Part shown: positions 7,067 through 10,834 of the stretch, piece after piece
Position numbering within the stretch: position 1 is the stretch's first letter
How the letters are laid out: every line of letters begins with the position of its first letter
Source: Actinomycetota bacterium
GTDB lineage: Bacteria > Actinomycetota > Thermoleophilia > UBA2241
Direction of reading: 5' to 3'
Assembly: GCA_003132645.1 (NCBI GenBank)
Contig: PKYM01000227.1
Coordinates: 1-10,834 of the forward strand
DNA: 10,834 nt
The notes under the pieces: model-generated
What the model was told of the DNA's origin: nothing
The model's database searches: none
What the model saw: the letters and a program-made list of their open reading frames with translations, nothing else
Translations under genes and position numbers: made by a program

Positions 7067-8026
7067 TCAGGCGGTGGCGACGGCCCGGATCTCGTCGACC
7101 GTCGTGGTCGAGAGCAGGGCTTCGACCTCGTCGGGGTCGAGCACGCCGGCGCCGTAGCGCTGCGTGTTGGCGGCTCCGCAGGCCAGCCCGTAGCGCAGGC
7201 AGTCGCCCGGGTCCTGGTTTTGGAAGTGCCCGGCGACGAAGCCGGCCAGGAACGCGTCGCCCGACCCGACCGTGCTGACCACGCTCGCGATGAGCGGGAT
7301 GCTGGCGTGATAGACGCGCAGGCGGCGCCCGTGACGCAGGCGTGCATAGCAGCCGTCGGCGGTCTTGATGATGACGTTGTGGGCGCCGAGTTGGCGGATG
7401 AGGTCGGTCGCGTCGATGATGTCCTGCTCGTCGTGGAACTCGTGGCCCACGAGGTCTTCGGCTTCGCGCAGGTTGGGCGTGACGAAGTCGGGGTGAGCCC
7501 GCACGCCGTGGCGCAGCGGGTCGCCCGAGCCGTCGAGGATGGTCTGGCAGCGCGCCTGGCGGATGCGCTGCAGGATCTCGGCGTAGAAGTCGTCGGGCAC
7601 TTTGCGCGGCAGCGAGCCGCAGATGATCACGTAGTGGGCGCCCTTGGCCAGATAGTCGATCTTGTCGAGCAGCGCCTCGCGCTCCTGTTCGGTGACCACG
7701 GGGCCCCACTCGTTGATCTCGGTCTGGGTGAGGGCCGTCGGATCGATCACCGCGGTAGAGGTACGAGACTCGCCGGCGATGCGCACGAAATCGTTCAGGA
7801 TGCCCTCGCGCGACAGTCCCTCGACGATCTGCTGACCGGTGCGCCCGCCGACCAGGCCGCTGGCGACGACCGGCTGACCGATGGTCCGCAGAGCGCGCGC
7901 GACGTTGACGCCCTTGCCGCCGGGCAGGGTGAGGCTCTGACTGGCCCGATGGCGAAAGCCGGTCACGAAGTTCGGCACGGTCAGCGTCTTGTCGATGGCA
8001 GCGTTGGCTGTAAGGGTGATGATCAT
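7067..8026 (-). CDS. pfkB: PfkB-family sugar-phosphate kinase (1-phosphofructokinase type)
   Basis: 319 residues, usual for the FruK/LacC/PfkB branch of the ribokinase superfamily. It is predicted to phosphorylate a sugar phosphate with ATP in the cytoplasm: fructose-1-phosphate, tagatose-6-phosphate or fructose-6-phosphate. Visible motifs are MIITLTANAAIDKTL at the N-terminus, GGKGVNVARAL (36-46, PfkB signature 1), the CGSLP turn (136-140), TPNLREAEDL (183-192), and VGSGDAFLAGF (253-263, signature 2) with catalytic Asp257. The ATG at 8026 was chosen because MIITLTANAAID is the normal family start. AAGGA lies about 12 nt upstream, rather far. The frame stays open upstream to 8203, but that region holds a promoter-like element and an inverted repeat. 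No fructose PTS gene is nearby, so the substrate cannot be decided from context. It points the same way as guaB3 but is separated from it by 213 bp with a likely terminator. Confidence 0.9.
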   Translation of the reverse strand: MIITLTANAAIDKTLTVPNFVTGFRHRASQSLTLPGGKGVNVARALRTIGQPVVASGLVGGRTGQQIVEGLSREGILNDFVRIAGESRTSTAVIDPTALTQTEINEWGPVVTEQEREALLDKIDYLAKGAHYVIICGSLPRKVPDDFYAEILQRIRQARCQTILDGSGDPLRHGVRAHPDFVTPNLREAEDLVGHEFHDEQDIIDATDLIRQLGAHNVIIKTADGCYARLRHGRRLRVYHASIPLIASVVSTVGSGDAFLAGFVAGHFQNQDPGDCLRYGLACGAANTQRYGAGVLDPDEVEALLSTTTVDEIRAVATA

Positions 8027-8072
8027 GTGGTGCGCCGGTCCTTTAAGCCTTGAGTCGGCCCCTGCGTGGGCG

Positions 8073-8093
8073 CGTCCGGCGGGCAGCCGGACG
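8073..8093. promoter_or_regulatory. Perfect 8-bp inverted repeat at the predicted pfkB start site
   Basis: CGTCCGGC (8073-8080), 5 nt, then GCCGGACG (8086-8093) is a perfect palindrome with 8-bp arms. It begins at or next to the predicted +1 of pfkB transcription (8093-8095). As DNA it could be a repressor operator; as RNA it would be a stable hairpin at the 5' end of the message. The sequence cannot distinguish these. Confidence 0.5.
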
Positions 8094-8100
8094 GCAATCG

Positions 8101-8109
8101 AGTATACCA
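8101..8109 (-). promoter_or_regulatory. Extended -10 promoter candidate for pfkB
   Basis: Minus-strand TGGTATACT contains TATACT (8106-8101) preceded by TGn, the extended -10 signature that can work without a good -35. No well-spaced -35 is visible. The start would be near 8094, giving a leader of about 68 nt. A strong Shine-Dalgarno-like AAGGAGGTG lies upstream of it (8117-8109) but has no ordinary start codon at a suitable distance. Confidence 0.45.
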
Positions 8110-8114
8110 CCTCC

Positions 8115-8144
8115 TTGACACCCTCTGTCCGGCGGGCATACGTT
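8115..8144 (+). promoter_or_regulatory. Candidate promoter for the MgtE_N/CBS-transporter operon
   Basis: TTGACA (8115-8120) is a perfect -35 consensus. An 18-bp spacer leads to TACGTT (8139-8144), a weak -10 (3 of 6). Transcription would start near 8151, giving a leader of about 150 nt. It lies back to back with the pfkB promoter, only a few bases away. The -10 is poor, so activation by a regulator or a different start is possible. Confidence 0.35.
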
Positions 8145-8150
8145 TCGCCA

Positions 8151-8300
8151 AGCATCGCTGCGGCACACTCCTCGTTGGGTAAGACTCCAGCAGATAAGTG
8201 CAAGACTTCTGCCCGGCAGCGTCTGAGAGACGTTTCCGGGGAGCGATCTTCGGCAAGTCGGCCGAGGTTTTCGCCGCGCGGACCGCGAAGGAGGTGAGCG
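8151..8300 (+). promoter_or_regulatory. Structured 5' leader upstream of the Mg/metal transport operon
   Basis: Three hairpins can be drawn. (1) 8212-8216 pairs with 8236-8240 (CCCGG/CCGGG) and 8218-8224 with 8228-8234 (AGCGTCT/AGACGTT), with loop GAG and one C/T mismatch: about 12 bp in all. (2) 8248-8254 pairs with 8261-8267 (CTTCGGC/GCCGAGG), 7 bp. (3) 8270-8274 pairs with 8285-8289 (TTCGC/GCGAA), extendable by two G-U pairs to 8291. Arm three overlaps the very strong Shine-Dalgarno AAGGAGGTG (8288-8296), which is correctly placed for the ATG at 8301. I could not match this to the M-box or the yybP-ykoY manganese riboswitch by eye. A regulatory role is inferred. Confidence 0.4.
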
Positions 8301-9542
8301 ATGTTCTACCTGAGCAAACTCCTCGGACACAGCGTCCGCGACGCCGAAGGCAAGCTCGCCGGCACGTTGCAGGACGTGGTCGTCAACACGCGACAGAAGT
8401 ATCCACGCGTCACGACGCTCGTGATCAAGCGCGGCAACCGCCGGCTGGCCGCGCCCTGGGACACGGTGGTGAGTCTCGAAGAGTCGGGCGTTCTTCTGCG
8501 CGTCAACGCCGGCACGCTCGCCGAGCACACGGCCCAGGGCAACGAGCTCCTCCTCTCAGGTCAGGTGCTCGACCGCCAGATCGTCGACACCGACGGTCGC
8601 AAGATGATCCGCGTCAACGACATCCAGCTCGCCCGCTCGGGGCCGTCGCTGCGCGCGGTCGCAGTCGACGTCTCGAGCGGCGCCATCCTGCGCCGCATCG
8701 GCCTGTCCCGCGTGACGCCGCGCCTGACGAAAAACCCCAAGCCGCGCCTCATCGACTGGAGCGCCGTCGATCTTCAGGCCAGCGACTCCGAGGCCGTGCG
8801 GCTCACGGTGCCGCGCCGCGACCTGTCGCTGCTGCACCCGGCCGACATCGCCGAGATCGCCCACGAACTTACTCCCGAGGAGCGGGCAGCGGTCTTCGAG
8901 GCCCTCGAAGACGAGGTCGCCGCCGACACCCTCGAGGAGATGCACCCCGCCTACCAGGCCTCGCTGCTCAGCCAGCTGCCCGACGAAAAGGCGGCCGACC
9001 TGCTCGGAGACGTCTCGCCCGACGACGCCGCCGACCTGCTGGCCGACCTGCCCAAACGACGCGCTGGGCGCCTGCTCTCGCTCATGGACCACGACAAGGC
9101 GACCGAGATCCGCGAGTTGCTCAGCTACCCCGAGAACTCGGCCGGCGGCATCATGACCACCGAATACGCCACGGTGCCTCCCGAAGTGACGGCCGCCGAG
9201 GCCATCGAGCTGCTGCGCGATCAGGAACCCGAAGTCGAGACCGTCTACTACATCTACGTGACAGACAAGCGCGAGCGGCTGCTCGGCGTGATCAGCCTGC
9301 GCGACCTGCTCACCGTTCCGGGCGGCCGCCGCGTGCGCGACTTCATGAGCTCCGAGCCGATCTCCGTGGGCCTCGAAGCCGGCGAAGAAGAAGTCACACA
9401 GATGATCGCCAAGTACAACCTGCTGGCCCTGCCCGTGGTCGACGCCACCGGCGTAGTGCACGGCATCGTGACGATCGACGACGCCATCGATCTCGTGCTG
9501 CCCCTGGCCTGGAAGAAACGATTGCCACGCATCTTCCGGTGA
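8301..9542 (+). CDS. Soluble PRC-barrel / MgtE_N / double-CBS protein (putative Mg2+-sensing regulator)
   Basis: 413 residues with no TM helix. Residues 1-75 (FYLSKLLGHSVRDAEGKLAGTL onward) and about 83-145 look like two PRC-barrel-like domains. Residues about 172-275 are an MgtE N-terminal helical domain: LHPADIAEIAHEL, then repeated Asp/Glu-rich helices such as LPDEKAADLLGDVSPDDAADLL. YPENSAGGIMTTEY (276-289) is the MgtE-type linker into CBS1 (about 284-340), and CBS2 follows at about 346-402 (DFMSSEPISVG, LPVVDATGVVHGIVTIDDAI). In MgtE, the N domain and CBS pair bind Mg2+ through acidic residues and close the pore. Here the five-helix pore is missing and an NRAMP-type transporter follows after 11 bp. 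The inferred role is a cytoplasmic metal-dependent regulator of that transporter. Strong AAGGAGGTG precedes the start. Confidence 0.9.
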   Translation: MFYLSKLLGHSVRDAEGKLAGTLQDVVVNTRQKYPRVTTLVIKRGNRRLAAPWDTVVSLEESGVLLRVNAGTLAEHTAQGNELLLSGQVLDRQIVDTDGRKMIRVNDIQLARSGPSLRAVAVDVSSGAILRRIGLSRVTPRLTKNPKPRLIDWSAVDLQASDSEAVRLTVPRRDLSLLHPADIAEIAHELTPEERAAVFEALEDEVAADTLEEMHPAYQASLLSQLPDEKAADLLGDVSPDDAADLLADLPKRRAGRLLSLMDHDKATEIRELLSYPENSAGGIMTTEYATVPPEVTAAEAIELLRDQEPEVETVYYIYVTDKRERLLGVISLRDLLTVPGGRRVRDFMSSEPISVGLEAGEEEVTQMIAKYNLLALPVVDATGVVHGIVTIDDAIDLVLPLAWKKRLPRIFR

Positions 9543-9553
9543 CGAGGTAGACC

Positions 9554-10834
9554 ATGCCTTCGCCGCCGGACACTCGCAGGCGGCCACGTCTGGGCCGCAT
9601 CGGCAGAACGCGCCTGCTGATCTTCCTATCGGTCATGGGGCCGGGCCTGATCACGGCCAACTCCGACAACGACGCCGGCGGCATCACGACCTGGTCGGTG
9701 GTCGGCGCCCACTACGGCTACCAGCTCCTCTGGGTTCTGCTGCTCATCACGCCGATCCTCGCCGTGACCCAGGAGATGGGGGCCCGCATGGGCGTGGTCA
9801 CCGGCAAAGGCCTGGCGGCGCTGATCCGCGAACGCTTCAGCCTCAAGATCACGGCCTTCGCCATGCTTGCCATGCTGATCGCCAACCTCGGCACCACGAT
9901 CGCCGAGTTCTCAGGCGTCGGGGCGGCCTTCAGCCTCGCCCACATCCCGCCCTGGGTCTGCGTGCCGCCGGTCGCGCTGGGCGTGTGGCTGCTGATCACC
10001 CGCGGCTCCTATAAGCGCGTCGAACGCGTCTTTCTGTTTCTCTCGGCGCTCTATGTCACCTATATCGTGGCCGGCATCCTGGCGCACCCGGACTGGCACG
10101 CGGCGGCCCACCACGCAGTCGTGCCGAGCATCACGCCGACGAGCATCTGGATCCTCACGGTGATCGCCGCGATCGGCACCACCATCACCCCCTGGGGTCA
10201 GTTCTTCATTCAGGCGACGATCGTCGACAAGAAGATCTCGATCAAGGAGTACGTCTACACCAAGGCCGAAGTCTTTCTCGGCGCCCTGCTCACCGACGGG
10301 ATCGACTTCTTCATCGTCGTCGCCTGCGCCGCGACGCTCTACAAGCACGGCATCCTGGTCAACTCAGCCCAGGATGCCGCCAGGGCGCTGGAGCCGCTCG
10401 CCGGACGGGCGGCCGCGCTGCTGTTCGGCTTCGGCCTGCTGAACGTGTCGATCCTTGCCGCGGGCATCCTGCCGCTGGCCACCGCCTATGCCATTTGCGA
10501 GGCCTTCGGCTTTGAGTCGGGGCTCGACCAGAAGTTCGCCGACGCCCCGATCTTCAACGGCCTGCTCACGTTCTTTGTCTTCGTGCCGGCGGCGGTCGCG
10601 GTGATCCCCCACCTGCCGCTCGTCAAGGTCATGTTGCTGAGCCAGGACGTCAACGGCATCCTGCTGCCCATCATCCTCATCTACGTGCTGAAGATCGTGA
10701 ACGACCGTTCGGTGATGGGCGAGTACGTCAACGGTCCCATCTATAACACGCTGGCCTGGGCCTTCTCGGTGGGGCTGATCGTGCTCACGGTCGTGCTGGT
10801 CGCCTCGACCCTGCCGCTCGGCCTGAAGCTCTAG
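9554..10834 (+). CDS. NRAMP-related divalent metal transporter, probably Mg2+ (NRMT-like)
   Basis: 426 residues with about 11 TM helices of the NRAMP/SLC11 (LeuT-like) fold, at about 21-50, 55-76, 98-120, 134-150, 157-176, 196-222, 239-264, 284-316, 333-352, 364-382 and 397-420. In TM1, GPGLITANSDNDAGGITT (29-46) replaces the usual DPGN: Asp40 is kept, but Asn becomes Gly43. In TM6, GTTITPWGQFFIQATIVDK (208-226) replaces the canonical MPHN, so the metal-binding Met is Thr212 and His is Trp214. As I recall, this pattern (Asp kept, soft Met ligand lost, TPW...FF.Q) marks NRAMP-related magnesium transporters, which carry Mg2+ and Mn2+. GAGGT (9544-9548) lies 5 nt before the ATG. The partner gene with MgtE_N and CBS domains supports Mg2+. 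Mn2+ or Fe2+ uptake (MntH) is the alternative. The stop TAG is the last codon of the window, so the gene is complete. Confidence 0.9.
   Translation: MPSPPDTRRRPRLGRIGRTRLLIFLSVMGPGLITANSDNDAGGITTWSVVGAHYGYQLLWVLLLITPILAVTQEMGARMGVVTGKGLAALIRERFSLKITAFAMLAMLIANLGTTIAEFSGVGAAFSLAHIPPWVCVPPVALGVWLLITRGSYKRVERVFLFLSALYVTYIVAGILAHPDWHAAAHHAVVPSITPTSIWILTVIAAIGTTITPWGQFFIQATIVDKKISIKEYVYTKAEVFLGALLTDGIDFFIVVACAATLYKHGILVNSAQDAARALEPLAGRAAALLFGFGLLNVSILAAGILPLATAYAICEAFGFESGLDQKFADAPIFNGLLTFFVFVPAAVAVIPHLPLVKVMLLSQDVNGILLPIILIYVLKIVNDRSVMGEYVNGPIYNTLAWAFSVGLIVLTVVLVASTLPLGLKL

Noticed and set aside
5723..8053. Long 776-codon plus-strand open frame across guaB3 and pfkB
   Set aside because: It is the reverse-strand shadow of two clearly recognised genes, and its composition (repeated Asp/Val/Gly/Arg/His runs) is typical of such shadows.
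8211..8241. Intrinsic terminator in the metal operon leader
   Set aside because: The hairpin is strong, but GAGCG rather than a T-tract follows, so a terminator is unlikely; it is described as part of a structured leader instead.
8198..9550. 450-codon plus-strand frame overlapping the MgtE_N/CBS gene
   Set aside because: Arg/Ala/Pro/His-rich without domains. The overlapping frame from 8301 encodes recognisable PRC, MgtE_N and CBS domains with a strong ribosome binding site.

Overview
This is a high-GC, densely packed chromosomal window with strong G/C preference at third codon positions. It suggests an actinobacterium, possibly of the Thermoleophilia/Solirubrobacterales type. That is inference, from a GuaB3-type IMP dehydrogenase next to guaA, a possible leaderless promoter, and a PRC-barrel/MgtE_N/CBS gene followed by an NRAMP-like transporter. 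I see no insertion sequence, phage gene, CRISPR array, tRNA or rRNA.

Layout. At the left edge (1-118, minus) is the first exported segment of a protein that runs out of the window. It is divergent from a six-TM membrane protein (147-911, plus), which is followed by a 105-residue protein of unknown function (925-1242). After a 22-bp tandem duplication and a candidate promoter come two translationally coupled envelope genes. One encodes a single-pass membrane protein with TPR-like repeats and an Ala/Lys- then Pro-rich tail (1370-2317). The other encodes an exported protein with Asp-box (BNR/Ycf48-like) repeats and a probable Ig-like C-terminus (2314-3996).

Facing these, on the minus strand, is a metabolic block: a PfkB-family sugar-phosphate kinase (7067-8026), a GuaB3-family IMP dehydrogenase (5696-6853) and GMP synthase guaA (4036-5634). 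GuaB3 (IMP to XMP) and GuaA (XMP to GMP) make up the guanylate branch of purine synthesis. A candidate promoter and a terminator-like hairpin precede guaB3, so the gua pair may be separately transcribed and possibly attenuated.

On the right, divergent from pfkB, is a two-gene metal transport unit. A soluble protein with PRC-barrel-like, MgtE_N and paired CBS domains (8301-9542) is followed after 11 bp by an NRAMP-fold transporter (9554-10834), which ends exactly at the window end. The transporter has lost the canonical DPGN and MPH metal-site motifs and instead has DAGG and TPWG, like NRAMP-related magnesium transporters. The pair therefore looks like an MgtE-type Mg2+ sensor separated from the MgtE pore and placed beside an unrelated transporter. 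The roughly 150-nt leader upstream has three hairpins, the last touching the ribosome binding site. This unit is the most interesting part of the window.
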